DNA from: Treponema sp.
GTDB lineage: Bacteria; Spirochaetota; Spirochaetia; Treponematales; Treponemataceae
Length of the DNA: 64,000 nucleotides
Reading direction: 5' to 3'
Assembly: GCA_016293495.1 (NCBI GenBank)
Contig: JAEDED010000002.1
Span: 1 to 64,000, forward strand
Positions within the stretch are counted from its first letter, which is position 1. Every line of letters begins with the position of its first letter. Position numbers and translations under genes: made by a program. Below the pieces are notes generated by a model. The model was given only the letters and a program-made list of their open reading frames with translations, searched no databases and was not told where the DNA came from. Positions 17,334-26,211 of this stretch are shown piece after piece.

Positions 17334-19215
17334 TAATTTTCAATCAAATACAGGTAAATTAAAACTCCGCTTTCCGCAGCTGTACGCTCTTTTACAGCCA
17401 ATGATTGACAGTGCACTCGATCTCATTAAACAGGCCGAGCAGAATGTACAAGTTCCAGATTCTGTTGACGTCTTGAATAAAGTTTTTAATTTCTGGGAAT
17501 TTTCAAAAGCGCGCGATGAAAGCCTTACTGCAAAAGAAAACGGTGTCTTTATCCATTCCGGATATAGTCCGATTAAAGAAGTCTCAAAACTTTTCTCAGA
17601 AAAAACTGACGGCGAAACAGCGTGGATTTTTGCGGGCTTTGGACTTGGCTATGCGCCTGTAGAATTCTGCAAGGTTAACAAAGATAATCTTATTTTTTTA
17701 ATAGAACCAGATCCCGGATTTTTATTTGCATCCTGGTGCTGCCTTGACTGGACACCAGTGTTTGATCACGAAAAATGCGTAATCATTACCGACACTTCTC
17801 CAGAACAGATTATTGCTCTTCTCGAAAACCTCAAGGCAATTGAAAGCACAAAAATCGTAACACAAAATTCCCAGACAAAGCACCAGGAACAATGGTTTAA
17901 AAACTTTTTTACCTTACTTGAAAGAAACAAACAGAAACAGAACATCAACGAAAATACCCTCAAGAAGTTTTCTGGCCTTTGGTTAAAAAACAGCGCAAAA
18001 AACCTTCAGTATTTTTCAAGCCTCAGCGGAATCAATCTTTATAAAGATATGCTCAAAGAAGAAATTCCAGCAATAGTATGCGCTGCAGGCCCGACTCTCG
18101 AAACAATTCTTCCACATCTCAAGGAATTAAAAAACAAGGCAGTCATCATCTGTGTTGATACTGCATTACGTGCACTTCTTCGTTACAAGATTGAACCTGA
18201 CTTTATTTTATTGATTGACCCTCAGTATTATGCGGCCTGCCACATAATAGGACTTAAATCACCTTCATCAGTTCTCATAACTGAATCTAGCGTTTATCCT
18301 TCGGTAATGCGTTTTGATTCAAGAAAAACTGTTTTATGCGAAAGTCTTTTTCCGCTTGGAAAATATTTTGAAAACAAACTTTTACCTGAACACAGCTTCG
18401 GTAAAATTACTGCCGGCGGTTCGGTTTCAACATCTGCATGGGATTTTGCTAAATTTATCGGCGCAAAGAAAATATATATGGCGGGACTTGATTTAGGTTA
18501 TCCAGAAAATGTTACTCACATAAAAGGAAGTACCTTCGAAGAAAAAAGTCACAGTACAAGTTCAAAGCTCAAAAGCGCAGAAAACAATCTCTGTTCAATT
18601 CTTTTCAGTGCGGCAAACGAAAAATCTGTAAATTACAAAAATGAAACAATTATTACAGACAGCAAAATGAAATTATTCGCCTGGTGGTTTGAAAGCCAGC
18701 TTGCAAAAAATCCCCAGACAGAAACCTTCTCTCTTTCTGACAAAAGCCTGAAAATTCCTGGAATGAAAACAGTATCGGTTAACGAGCTGCTTTTACTTTC
18801 TGACGTAAAAGTAAAAAAAGAAGCTGCAATTTCTGATGCAGAAAAAAACTGTTCTGGCTTTAATCAGGAGGAATTTTCAAAAGCACTTGCAGAATTAAAA
18901 GCAATGCTCGAAGACCTTTACGCCCTTTCAAAAAAAGGATTGAATCTGTGCAATAAAATACTTGAACTGCCTCCGACAATTGCAGCGCAGAAGGCTTCAG
19001 AAGAGATGAGCTCACTTGAAAAAATTGACAGCCAGATTCTTAACTCACAGGCAAAAGAAGTTGCCTCTTTAGTTTTTCCGACAAAAACACAGCTTGAAGA
19101 AATTACACAAAATCAGAAAAAGTATGACATCCCGGTTCTCAATGCAGTAAGCTCAAGCAGAATCATCTACAAGGAACTCATCAAGGCAATCAGACAGTAC
19201 CAGAAATACCTATGA
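17314..19215 (+). CDS. DUF115 / 6-hydroxymethylpterin pyrophosphokinase MptE-like protein (Maf family)
   Basis: This 633-residue cytoplasmic protein contains the DUF115 core: AIVCAAGPTLE near 243-253, then IICVDTALRALLRYKIEPDF and the TAGGSVSTSAWDFAKFIGAK segment near 370. A C-terminal helical region follows. Relatives include Maf proteins needed to glycosylate flagellins with nonulosonic acids; spirochetes carry several copies. The open frame begins at a TTG at 17314 inside the PBP gene with no obvious ribosome site, so the true start is uncertain; the next ATG is near 17401. It overlaps the PBP gene by 20 bases. No flagellin or sugar synthesis gene is beside it. Confidence 0.75.
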   Translation: MTCTWSNNFQSNTGKLKLRFPQLYALLQPMIDSALDLIKQAEQNVQVPDSVDVLNKVFNFWEFSKARDESLTAKENGVFIHSGYSPIKEVSKLFSEKTDGETAWIFAGFGLGYAPVEFCKVNKDNLIFLIEPDPGFLFASWCCLDWTPVFDHEKCVIITDTSPEQIIALLENLKAIESTKIVTQNSQTKHQEQWFKNFFTLLERNKQKQNINENTLKKFSGLWLKNSAKNLQYFSSLSGINLYKDMLKEEIPAIVCAAGPTLETILPHLKELKNKAVIICVDTALRALLRYKIEPDFILLIDPQYYAACHIIGLKSPSSVLITESSVYPSVMRFDSRKTVLCESLFPLGKYFENKLLPEHSFGKITAGGSVSTSAWDFAKFIGAKKIYMAGLDLGYPENVTHIKGSTFEEKSHSTSSKLKSAENNLCSILFSAANEKSVNYKNETIITDSKMKLFAWWFESQLAKNPQTETFSLSDKSLKIPGMKTVSVNELLLLSDVKVKKEAAISDAEKNCSGFNQEEFSKALAELKAMLEDLYALSKKGLNLCNKILELPPTIAAQKASEEMSSLEKIDSQILNSQAKEVASLVFPTKTQLEEITQNQKKYDIPVLNAVSSSRIIYKELIKAIRQYQKYL

Positions 19216-19573
19216 TTTTCTCAGCTTTCGAAAATTCCCTTAAAAAAAATCGAGAATTTCCTTAAAACGACTTAAAACAATTAAAAGAACGAAATAAAAA
19301 GCTTAAAAAGACAAAAAAAAAGTTGAAAAACCTCACACAGTTTTCCAACTTAATTTCTAATACGGTAAACGCAGGCATCTGGATGTCTATATGTCCGCGG
19401 TAATGATCCGTTCTAATTATATTATCGAAATAAATGTGGAAAACTTTAGTAAATTTGACTAAATTTAAGTAAAAATAAACTGAAAAAAAAGCCAAATATA
19501 TGCACTTTTTTCTATTTTCTTTATAAAATAATGCCGATAATTAAAGAGTAGAAGTGGAGTCTTCTTTTCAAAA
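19216..19573 (+). other. 358-base AT-rich spacer with a higher-GC core
   Basis: No protein gene is convincing here. The centre (about 19360-19412) is richer in GC than its surroundings. The minus strand carries a possible small RNA, listed separately. The plus strand leads into the HD-GYP-like gene with TATAAA-like sequence near 19522. Confidence 0.5.
19313..19409 (-). ncRNA. Candidate small RNA of about 97 bases
   Basis: A TATAAT at 19416-19421 (minus strand) is followed after seven bases by a relatively GC-rich stretch. The stretch ends in a stem (AAGTTG-mismatch-GAAAAC type pairing, 19320-19331 with 19340-19351) and eight to nine T at 19313-19321. Promoter plus terminator spacing fits a small RNA. 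The -35 is poor and no family was recognised, so this is an inference. Confidence 0.25.
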
Positions 19574-20815
19574 ATGGAAACAATTAAAATTGATTCAATT
19601 AAACCAGATCGGGTCTTTAAAGGCGAATTACTGGTAGACAAATCATTCCTTCTCCTCGGAAACGGTCAGAAAGTTACAAGTGAACTTTTAAAAAGTCTTG
19701 CCGTATGGGGAATTACTGAACTTACTTTAGATGTTACAAAGGTCCCTGCTCCAATTTTCCATTCTCACTCAGAAAATGAAAATGTCGACGATGATGAATT
19801 TGTTACTCTCGAGAAAAAAGAAACAGAAGCTCCAAAAATGAATACTTCCATCAAGGAAGCTCTCGCAAAAGCGCAAAATTCAAGCAACGAAAAATCACGT
19901 CTTAACGGCGTTATGAACGTTTACAATGAATACATGAGCTACATTCACTCAGTCTATACCCGCTTTGCAACACATGGCGATTTTAATAAAGATGAACTTT
20001 TCGAAACTGTAAAGGAACTTTGTGTATTCGTTAAAGAAAACAGAAGATATGTTCTCCGTATTACTCCATCTGTAGAAACACGTACAAAGAACTACCTTGT
20101 AAGCCATGCAATGCGCTCAACAATTTTTGCAATCGTAATCGGCTTAAAGCTTCACCTGAACTTTACTCAGCTCCAGGAACTTGGAGTAAGCTGCATCCTT
20201 CACGAAATCGGAATGCTTAAACTTCCTTCATATCTTTATCTGTCTGAGAAAAAATTCTCTCACGCTGAACGTGCAAAAATTGCAACTCATCCGCTTCTCG
20301 GATATCAGATAATGGCTCAGGCTAATTTTGACGTTCCATTGCAGAGAGCAATTCTCGAACATCATGAACACGAAGACGGTTCCGGTTATCCGCAGAACCT
20401 TGTTGCAGATAAAATTTCTGACTATGCAAAAATCATTTCTGTAGTCTGCGCATACGAAGCAATGTCGTCTCCTCGTAACTTCCGCGAAGCCCGCACAACT
20501 TACGATGCGATGGTTGAAATGCTTAGAAACCAGAATTCAAAATACAACGGAAACGTAATCAAAGCACTTCTCAGCTCTCTTTCAATCTACCCGATTGGTG
20601 CTTATGTCTACCTTGCAAACGGAAAAATCGGACAGGTTTGTGATGTTAATCCGGACAATCCCAAAAATCCGATTGTTCAGATTCTCGGCGAAACAGCAGC
20701 TGACGGCGAACCACGTACAGTTGAGACAGATGAAGGAATTAACAAAATCGTCCGCGTTATGAACAAAGACGAAGCCCGCGACGCCGTTAAATTCCTTGAA
20801 AAGAAATCATCATAA
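19574..20815 (+). CDS. HD-GYP-like domain protein with degenerate metal site
   Basis: This 413-residue cytoplasmic protein has an N-terminal region of the DUF3391 type (about 1-60), an acidic linker (65-110) and an HD-GYP-like domain (about 170-330). HD-GYP enzymes cleave cyclic di-GMP. Kept features are SHAMRS (His178), THP (His239), HHEHEDGSGYP (His263, His264, GYP at 271-273). Changed features are HD to His210-Glu211 (LHEIGML) with the HDIGK lysine as Met, and the late VADVYDALT-type Asp as Cys in VVCAYEAMSS. Activity may be lost or altered; it could act as a c-di-GMP sensor. Its ribosome site is weak (GGAG 15 bases upstream). Confidence 0.82.
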   Translation: METIKIDSIKPDRVFKGELLVDKSFLLLGNGQKVTSELLKSLAVWGITELTLDVTKVPAPIFHSHSENENVDDDEFVTLEKKETEAPKMNTSIKEALAKAQNSSNEKSRLNGVMNVYNEYMSYIHSVYTRFATHGDFNKDELFETVKELCVFVKENRRYVLRITPSVETRTKNYLVSHAMRSTIFAIVIGLKLHLNFTQLQELGVSCILHEIGMLKLPSYLYLSEKKFSHAERAKIATHPLLGYQIMAQANFDVPLQRAILEHHEHEDGSGYPQNLVADKISDYAKIISVVCAYEAMSSPRNFREARTTYDAMVEMLRNQNSKYNGNVIKALLSSLSIYPIGAYVYLANGKIGQVCDVNPDNPKNPIVQILGETAADGEPRTVETDEGINKIVRVMNKDEARDAVKFLEKKSS

Positions 20816-20906
20816 ATCGACTTAATAAAATAAGTCGATTTACTAAATGAAAAAAAAAAGCTTTCGAGTGTGAAACTAACTTCATCAATCGAAAGCTTTT
20901 TTGTTT
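20815..20906. terminator. Two hairpins between convergent genes
   Basis: The first is AATCGACTT / AAGTCGATT (20815-20823 with 20832-20840). The second is AGCTTTCGA / TCGAAAGCT (20859-20867 with 20889-20897) with A-runs before and T-runs after, so it can stop transcription from both sides. Confidence 0.8.
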
Positions 20907-20919
20907 TTATGAAATAATA

Positions 20920-21675
20920 TCAGTTGAAGAACATTCTTATTTTTTCAACTTCTTCATTGAACTTATCGTCAACAACCGGCGGGTGTTCATTAAAATAAAG
21001 AATCTGATTTAATTCATCAATATTCCTTACTCCCCACAACGGAATTACATCTTCGTACTGATTGAAAAATCCTTGTGCCAGCGGAATATTCTGAACAAGC
21101 CCACCGTAGAGCGGCTTCATTGCAATAAAACCAACATCTTTCTGGCGGCACAACTTCAATATTTCAAGAGTATCTTCACCTGTCAAAAGATTAAAAGGAA
21201 TCTGTATTGTTTCAAACAAATCTGATTCCAGAGCCTTCTTTGCAATATCGACAGATTCAGTTACAAATCCGACATGGCGAATCTTACCGCGGTCTTTTAA
21301 CAACGAAAAAGTTTTTTCAAGTTCATTTAAATTAAAATAATTTTCATCATTAAATTCATACTGAAACAAATCGACATAATCACTCTGAAGTGCAAGTAAA
21401 CTTTCATCAAGGTCCTGAAAGATTTCTTTTTTTGTCGAAGCATTTGTTTCAGTTGAAAGGATAACATGCTGACGAATGCCAGAAAGACATGCGCCGAGAC
21501 GTTTTTCACTTTCAACTTTTGAATGAGAAATATCGAAAAAATTTATTCCTGCATCGTAAGCCTTGTGAATCAGGATAGCTGCGTTTTCATCTGTATCAAT
21601 TTCACTGAGTGACATTGCACCAAATCCAACGCGGCTAACTAGAAGATTAGACTTACCAAGTCCAATGTATTCCAT
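20920..21675 (-). CDS. Aldo/keto-reductase-fold protein lacking most of the catalytic tetrad
   Basis: This 251-residue TIM-barrel protein is clearly of the aldo/keto reductase family (SRVGFGAMSLSEID, RGKIRHVGFVTESV, GFIAMKPLYGG). Of the tetrad Asp-Tyr-Lys-His only Asp48 (FFDIS) remains. By alignment by eye Tyr is Lys53, Lys is Glu76 (LSTETNA) and His is Glu107 (LFQYEF). The protein is also shorter than the usual 280-330 residues. Reductase activity is therefore unlikely; a binding or regulatory role is possible. It lies 20 bases downstream of glycyl-tRNA synthetase on the same strand and probably shares its mRNA. Confidence 0.85.
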   Translation of the reverse strand: MEYIGLGKSNLLVSRVGFGAMSLSEIDTDENAAILIHKAYDAGINFFDISHSKVESEKRLGACLSGIRQHVILSTETNASTKKEIFQDLDESLLALQSDYVDLFQYEFNDENYFNLNELEKTFSLLKDRGKIRHVGFVTESVDIAKKALESDLFETIQIPFNLLTGEDTLEILKLCRQKDVGFIAMKPLYGGLVQNIPLAQGFFNQYEDVIPLWGVRNIDELNQILYFNEHPPVVDDKFNEEVEKIRMFFN

Positions 21676-21695
21676 TTTTTTCTTCGTTACTGCAA

Positions 21696-23180
21696 TTATG
21701 CTTTTACAACTGGTTTGTAGTTTTTAATTGCTTTCTGAATAAAGAATACAAGGTCATCAAGAGAAACGCGTTCCTGTTCCATTGAATCACGGAAGCGAAC
21801 TGTTACAGTATTGAACAGATCGTTCTTTGAACCGTCTTCTTTTGTTTCCTGGATTGTGTCGTAGTCTACTGTTACACAGAATGGAGTACCAACTTCATCC
21901 TGACGGCGGTAGCGTTTACCTACAGTTCCTGAAACATCGAAATCTGTTACGAAGTCTTCTTTAAGAAGGTGCTGGATTTCTTTAGCTTTTTCAGCAAGTC
22001 CGTCTTTCTTCATCAATGGAAGTACTGCAACTGTAATAGGAGCAAGACGTGGATCAAGGTGAAGAACTGTTCTGTAGTCTTCTGCTTCGCCTTCTTTTGC
22101 TACGTTCTGTTCTTCGTATGCTTCACAAAGGAACATAAGGAAGTTACGGTTAAGACCAGCAGATGTTTCTACAACGTATGGAACATACTTTTTGTTTCCA
22201 TCTTCCTGATCGATATAAGACATATCTTTCTTTGAATATGTCTGGTGCTGAGAAAGGTCGAAGTCTGTTCTTGAGTGAATACCTTCGATTTCTTCAAATC
22301 CGATTGGGAAGTTGTATGTAATGTCGTATGCGTCTTTTGCGTAGTGAGCGAGCTTGTCGTGGTGATGCCATTTAAGCTGTTTTTCTGGAATACCGTACTT
22401 CAAGTAGAATGCCCAGCGGTCTTTTCTCCAGCGGTCAAATACTTCGTCTTCTGTTCCAGGTTTACAGAAATATTCCATTTCCATCTGTTCAAATTCTGCA
22501 GTACGGAAAATGAAGTTCTTGAAAATGATTTCATTACGGAAAGATTTACCAACCTGTGCAACACCGAAAGGTACTTTCATACGGTTAGACTGAACGATGT
22601 TCTTAAAGTCTGTGAAGATACCCTGACATGTCTCAGGACGAAGGTAAATAAGATGTGATTCGTCAGCGATTGGTCCCTGGTATGTTTTGAACATAAGGTT
22701 GAATTCGCGGACTGCTGTATATTTCTTTTCTTTTGAACCACAAACAGGACAGTTGATGTTTGTTTTAATGAAAGTTTCCATTTCTTCATGAGACATTGTA
22801 TCAACAGGTTTTCCTGGATCTTTATCAGGGTTTGCAGCTACAAAGTCTTCAATCATTTTATCTGCACGGTGACGAGCCTGACATTCAAGACAGTCAATCA
22901 TTGGATCTGAGAAGTGATCAGCGTGACCAGAAGCCTTCCATGTTGTGTGGTGCTGGAAAATTGCAGAATCAAGACCTACTACATCGTCATGAAGCTGTGT
23001 CATGTAATGCCACCATTCATTCTGAATATTTCTCTTGAATTCTACTCCCAAAGGACCGTAGTCCCAGGCACCTGCCTGTCCACCATAGATTTCTGAAGCC
23101 TGATAAACAAATCCTCTTCTCTTACAAAGGGAAATGATTTTGTCGAGTGTACATGCGTGTACGTCTTTTTCGTTTGCCAT
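21696..23180 (-). CDS. glyQS: Glycyl-tRNA synthetase, dimeric type
   Basis: This class II synthetase charges tRNA-Gly. It has 494 residues, single-chain alpha-2 type. The N-terminus reads DKIISLCKRRGFVYQASEI and GGQAGAWDYGPLGVEFK, typical of the eukaryote/archaea/Gram-positive-like form. A zinc-type insert has CLECQARH (about 97-104) and NCPVCGSKEKKY (about 143-154). Motif 2 is in QVGKSFRNEI, and the C-terminal anticodon-binding domain begins near 390 (LAPITVAVLPLMKKDG). The ATG follows TAGGAG. Confidence 0.96.
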   Translation of the reverse strand: MANEKDVHACTLDKIISLCKRRGFVYQASEIYGGQAGAWDYGPLGVEFKRNIQNEWWHYMTQLHDDVVGLDSAIFQHHTTWKASGHADHFSDPMIDCLECQARHRADKMIEDFVAANPDKDPGKPVDTMSHEEMETFIKTNINCPVCGSKEKKYTAVREFNLMFKTYQGPIADESHLIYLRPETCQGIFTDFKNIVQSNRMKVPFGVAQVGKSFRNEIIFKNFIFRTAEFEQMEMEYFCKPGTEDEVFDRWRKDRWAFYLKYGIPEKQLKWHHHDKLAHYAKDAYDITYNFPIGFEEIEGIHSRTDFDLSQHQTYSKKDMSYIDQEDGNKKYVPYVVETSAGLNRNFLMFLCEAYEEQNVAKEGEAEDYRTVLHLDPRLAPITVAVLPLMKKDGLAEKAKEIQHLLKEDFVTDFDVSGTVGKRYRRQDEVGTPFCVTVDYDTIQETKEDGSKNDLFNTVTVRFRDSMEQERVSLDDLVFFIQKAIKNYKPVVKA

Positions 23181-23313
23181 TTTTTACTCCTATGTTACGA
23201 CCCTGGCGTGAGCCGTTTTAGCTTATTCTATATTTGAAAATAGAGATTTTAATAATATCACAAATAAAATCTAGTGTATAGACACAAAATTTTAGGAATG
23301 ATATAGTAAAAAT

Positions 23314-24042
23314 ATGGCAATTATTGAAGTTCGCGACTTATGTAAAGATTATCAGATGGGTAAAACTGTCGTTCATGCCGTTAACAAGGCAAATTTTAAA
23401 ATTGAACAGGGGGAATTTGCAGCTCTTTCAGGTCCTTCCGGAAGCGGTAAATCTACTCTGCTTAACCTGATGGGTCTTATTGATTTACCTGCATCAGGCT
23501 CAATTACATTGAACGGAGTTGATGTTTACAAAGGCTACGATTTACCTTCACTTAAGGCTCTTCCATTAAAGCTTGATAACCACATTACTTCACTTCGCCG
23601 CCAGAATCTCGGCTTTATTTTTCAGAACTTCAATCTTATCCAGGTATTAAATGTTTACGAAAATGTGGAACTTCCACTTAAGCTCGGGGAACTTCCTTCT
23701 AAAAGAGCAATGACTCAAACCCAGAAAACTGAATGGATAAACTTTTTGATTGAAACTGTAGGACTTACAAACTGGAAAAATCACAAGCCTTCAGAACTTT
23801 CAGGCGGTCAGCGCCAGCGTGTAGCAATTGCCAGAGCACTTGCAACAAAGGCACCGATTATTTTTGCCGACGAACCTACAGCAAACCTCGACTCAAAAAA
23901 TGGCGACCAGATTCTTGCCCTGATGAAAAAATTAAATCACGAATTAAAGACAACCTTCATCTTCTCAACTCACGATTCAAAAATCGTAGAGATGTCAGAT
24001 CATGTCATTAAAATCAAAGACGGAATTATTCTCGAAGCGTAG
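23314..24042 (+). CDS. LolD/MacB-type ABC transporter ATP-binding protein
   Basis: This 242-residue ATPase powers a mechanotransmission-type ABC exporter. Walker A GPSGSGKST is at about residues 40-48, followed by the Q-loop region FIFQNFNLIQVLNVYENVE. The signature LSGGQRQRVAIARAL and Walker B IIFADEPTANLDS with the downstream switch STHD are all intact. The LIQVLNVYENVELPL segment is typical of the LolD/MacB/FtsE group. Its gene ends three bases before the convergent barrel gene; the two FtsX-type permeases on that other strand are the obvious partners. Confidence 0.9.
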   Translation: MAIIEVRDLCKDYQMGKTVVHAVNKANFKIEQGEFAALSGPSGSGKSTLLNLMGLIDLPASGSITLNGVDVYKGYDLPSLKALPLKLDNHITSLRRQNLGFIFQNFNLIQVLNVYENVELPLKLGELPSKRAMTQTQKTEWINFLIETVGLTNWKNHKPSELSGGQRQRVAIARALATKAPIIFADEPTANLDSKNGDQILALMKKLNHELKTTFIFSTHDSKIVEMSDHVIKIKDGIILEA

Positions 24043-24044
24043 GC

Positions 24045-25385
24045 TTAGAAATTAACATCAAGCTTCAACTGAATCGCAACACCGTATTTTTGCTGTGTTC
24101 CGTAATAAATCGGAATAGCAAAATCAATGTCTGCATTCGGAAGAATGTCATGCCATTTTACACCAGGAACGATTGTGCCGTAACCTTCGTAAAAGTCATG
24201 AAAATATTTTAGAGCAAGTGTAAACGGTGAGTCGTTGATTCTTCCCCACACGCCTTCAAACGCAATGTAGTTCTTAAAATATTCTGACGAATCAGGAAGT
24301 CCTTCTTTTCCATATCCGTAATAATCATAAATCATCTGGTATTCAAGAATAAAACCAAGATTATATTTTTCACGGGTAGCCCACCATACGCTTCCTGTAG
24401 CCTTCATTCGAGGAAAAGAAAGTCCGTCAATCTGAGTATTTACGTGAGTATAATACTGTCCGTAAAAATGAAAATCACCTACCTGAAAGTTTGCATTAAT
24501 ACCGACACAAGGGTCATAATAGCCAGGATCATTTTCTGCCCACATCTTCCAGAAAACATCAAAAGAAATATTACTCAAGTTTGTTTCAACCATTACGGCA
24601 TATGACAAGTCTCGCGCAGCACTGACTGTATCGTTTTTAAAATTTTCAAGAGTTGTACTTTTATAATTTTTATAATCTACAAGTCCGACGAAATTTACCT
24701 TGTTGATAGGGACAGAAAGCTGAACTGTGAATCTTGATTTATCAATATCTGTTTCATTTTCATAAAGAAGTTTTTCAGGGTCATGTTCATCAGGGTTATT
24801 GTTTTTGTCATCAAGAACATTTGTATCAAAGATTCTTGCATTTCCCCAGTGTACATCTTTTTTTCCGGCCATGATGTATGCATAGTTCCAGAGATTGTAA
24901 TTGATATAAAGCTCATAAAGTCCTATCTGCATCTGTGGAAAACTTACAAGCAGCGAACCGTGAATACTGAAATAATCATTAGGGCGTGAGGCAAAAGAAA
25001 CCGTGCTTTCAAAAGTTGCGCCAGGAGCTAAATCAAAAGGATAAAAATAAATGTATCCGCCAAGACGTGAGGCAAGATTTCCGGTTAAGACAATTCCCTT
25101 TTTTGAACTCAAATCATTTTCCTGAGCTGGAGGATCTGTAATAATGGCTTCTGTATCTGAAGAATAATTGAACATGTCATCAATATCATCTGCCAGTAAA
25201 TCATCTTCCGATTCAACACTTTCATTTAAAACAACAACAGATTCAGCGTTATCATCAGATGCATTTTCTGATTCAACCTGAACCTGTTCCAGCTCAGAAA
25301 TGTCTTCTGCACTTTGTGCAAAAACATTTCCTGAAATTAAAAATAAACACCCTGCCAATAAACAGGGTTTGATCAAACTTGTCAT
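24045..25385 (-). CDS. Outer-membrane beta-barrel protein
   Basis: This 446-residue protein has a signal peptide (core LLAGCLFLISGNVFAQ). An acidic stretch (about 27-90) follows, then many amphipathic strands rich in Tyr, Trp and Gly (GYIYFYPFDLAPGATF, FHFYGQYYTHVNTQ). It ends LKLDVNF; a C-terminal Phe is the usual barrel-assembly signal. No family name is recalled with certainty. It is the last gene of the minus-strand set FtsX-FtsX-LolA-like-barrel, six bases after the LolA-like gene, which suggests it is the outer-membrane part or the client of that system. Confidence 0.75.
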   Translation of the reverse strand: MTSLIKPCLLAGCLFLISGNVFAQSAEDISELEQVQVESENASDDNAESVVVLNESVESEDDLLADDIDDMFNYSSDTEAIITDPPAQENDLSSKKGIVLTGNLASRLGGYIYFYPFDLAPGATFESTVSFASRPNDYFSIHGSLLVSFPQMQIGLYELYINYNLWNYAYIMAGKKDVHWGNARIFDTNVLDDKNNNPDEHDPEKLLYENETDIDKSRFTVQLSVPINKVNFVGLVDYKNYKSTTLENFKNDTVSAARDLSYAVMVETNLSNISFDVFWKMWAENDPGYYDPCVGINANFQVGDFHFYGQYYTHVNTQIDGLSFPRMKATGSVWWATREKYNLGFILEYQMIYDYYGYGKEGLPDSSEYFKNYIAFEGVWGRINDSPFTLALKYFHDFYEGYGTIVPGVKWHDILPNADIDFAIPIYYGTQQKYGVAIQLKLDVNF

Positions 25386-25391
25386 AATAAA

Positions 25392-26183
25392 TCAGTTACT
25401 CTTATCCTGTAAAAACTGCTTAGAGTATACTGTATTAGGCTGTTTTTGAAAAGTAACATTTGAAATTGAAATCTGTGTTTTTTCGTACTGCATTTTTCCG
25501 TCAATTTTAGTACCGCGGAGATTGTCTACAACAAGCATACCTCCAGGTATTGAACGGCCGCTAACCTTCTGATAGCTAGGAATTGCTGTAGTACGGAGAA
25601 GCTGACCTGAAAGGCTGTAATCTTCCTTTTTACGGATAAGGCCGTCCTCTTTGCTTACCCAGAGTTTAATTGTAGGATAATCAACACCTTTTGAGGTTGC
25701 AGACAATTCATACAATACACACGGGAATTTTCCGAGATTTACTTCTTTATAGCTTTTAATTGAATAATCTTTAGAAAAAGTAAAAGGAACTAAATCACTG
25801 TTGTTGATGCACGAGTTCTGAAATTTACTCTTTGCAGAAGTATATGTAAACTGCTTGTCTCTTGGATCAAAGAACCAGATTGAATTGTCAAACTGAACAT
25901 ATCCTTTTCCTCTGTCAGCTTCAGGACCTGTAATAAGGATTGTAAACATTGAATTTGAGTCACGGCGGTACATAGTTGCATTAGTAGCAGATTTTCCAGA
26001 TCCAGGTTTGTCTGTTACGACAACATAATCTGCCTTGTAATCAGTACCAGCAAAGCTTGTGTTTGCATCAGCTTTAGCAAGAAGTTCCTTTGCCTGTGAT
26101 GCAGTAACCTGTGCACACAATGGACTTAATGAAGCAATTCCCATAATAGAAACTGCAAGGATATTTTTTAATGTAATTTTCAT
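25392..26183 (-). CDS. LolA-like periplasmic outer-membrane lipoprotein-sorting protein
   Basis: This protein has 263 residues from MKITLKNILAVS. The ATG at 26183 is chosen because GGAGG lies eight bases before it, while the longer frame begins at a TTG. A signal peptide ends near SLSPLCAQ. The body is a LolA/LolB-type half-barrel protein: YKADYVVVTD, SIWFFDPRDKQFTYT, FPCVLYELSATSKG, IKLWVSKEDGLIRKKEDYS. Such proteins carry lipoproteins or lipids across the periplasm. Its place between the FtsX permeases and a barrel supports transport to the outer membrane. Confidence 0.82.
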   Translation of the reverse strand: MKITLKNILAVSIMGIASLSPLCAQVTASQAKELLAKADANTSFAGTDYKADYVVVTDKPGSGKSATNATMYRRDSNSMFTILITGPEADRGKGYVQFDNSIWFFDPRDKQFTYTSAKSKFQNSCINNSDLVPFTFSKDYSIKSYKEVNLGKFPCVLYELSATSKGVDYPTIKLWVSKEDGLIRKKEDYSLSGQLLRTTAIPSYQKVSGRSIPGGMLVVDNLRGTKIDGKMQYEKTQISISNVTFQKQPNTVYSKQFLQDKSN

Positions 26184-26211
26184 AATAATTGCCTCCAAAA
26201 AAGGGCGTTTT

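Noticed and set aside
19325..19445. TGTGGAAAA and TTTTCC boxes resembling DnaA boxes
   Set aside because: They do not match TTATCCACA well, are too few, and no dnaA, dnaN or gyr genes are near, so no origin is called.
19262..19495. Minus-strand 77-codon frame in the spacer before the HD-GYP-like gene
   Set aside because: Composition is that of AT-rich noncoding DNA, with no ribosome site and no domain; the small-RNA reading fits better.
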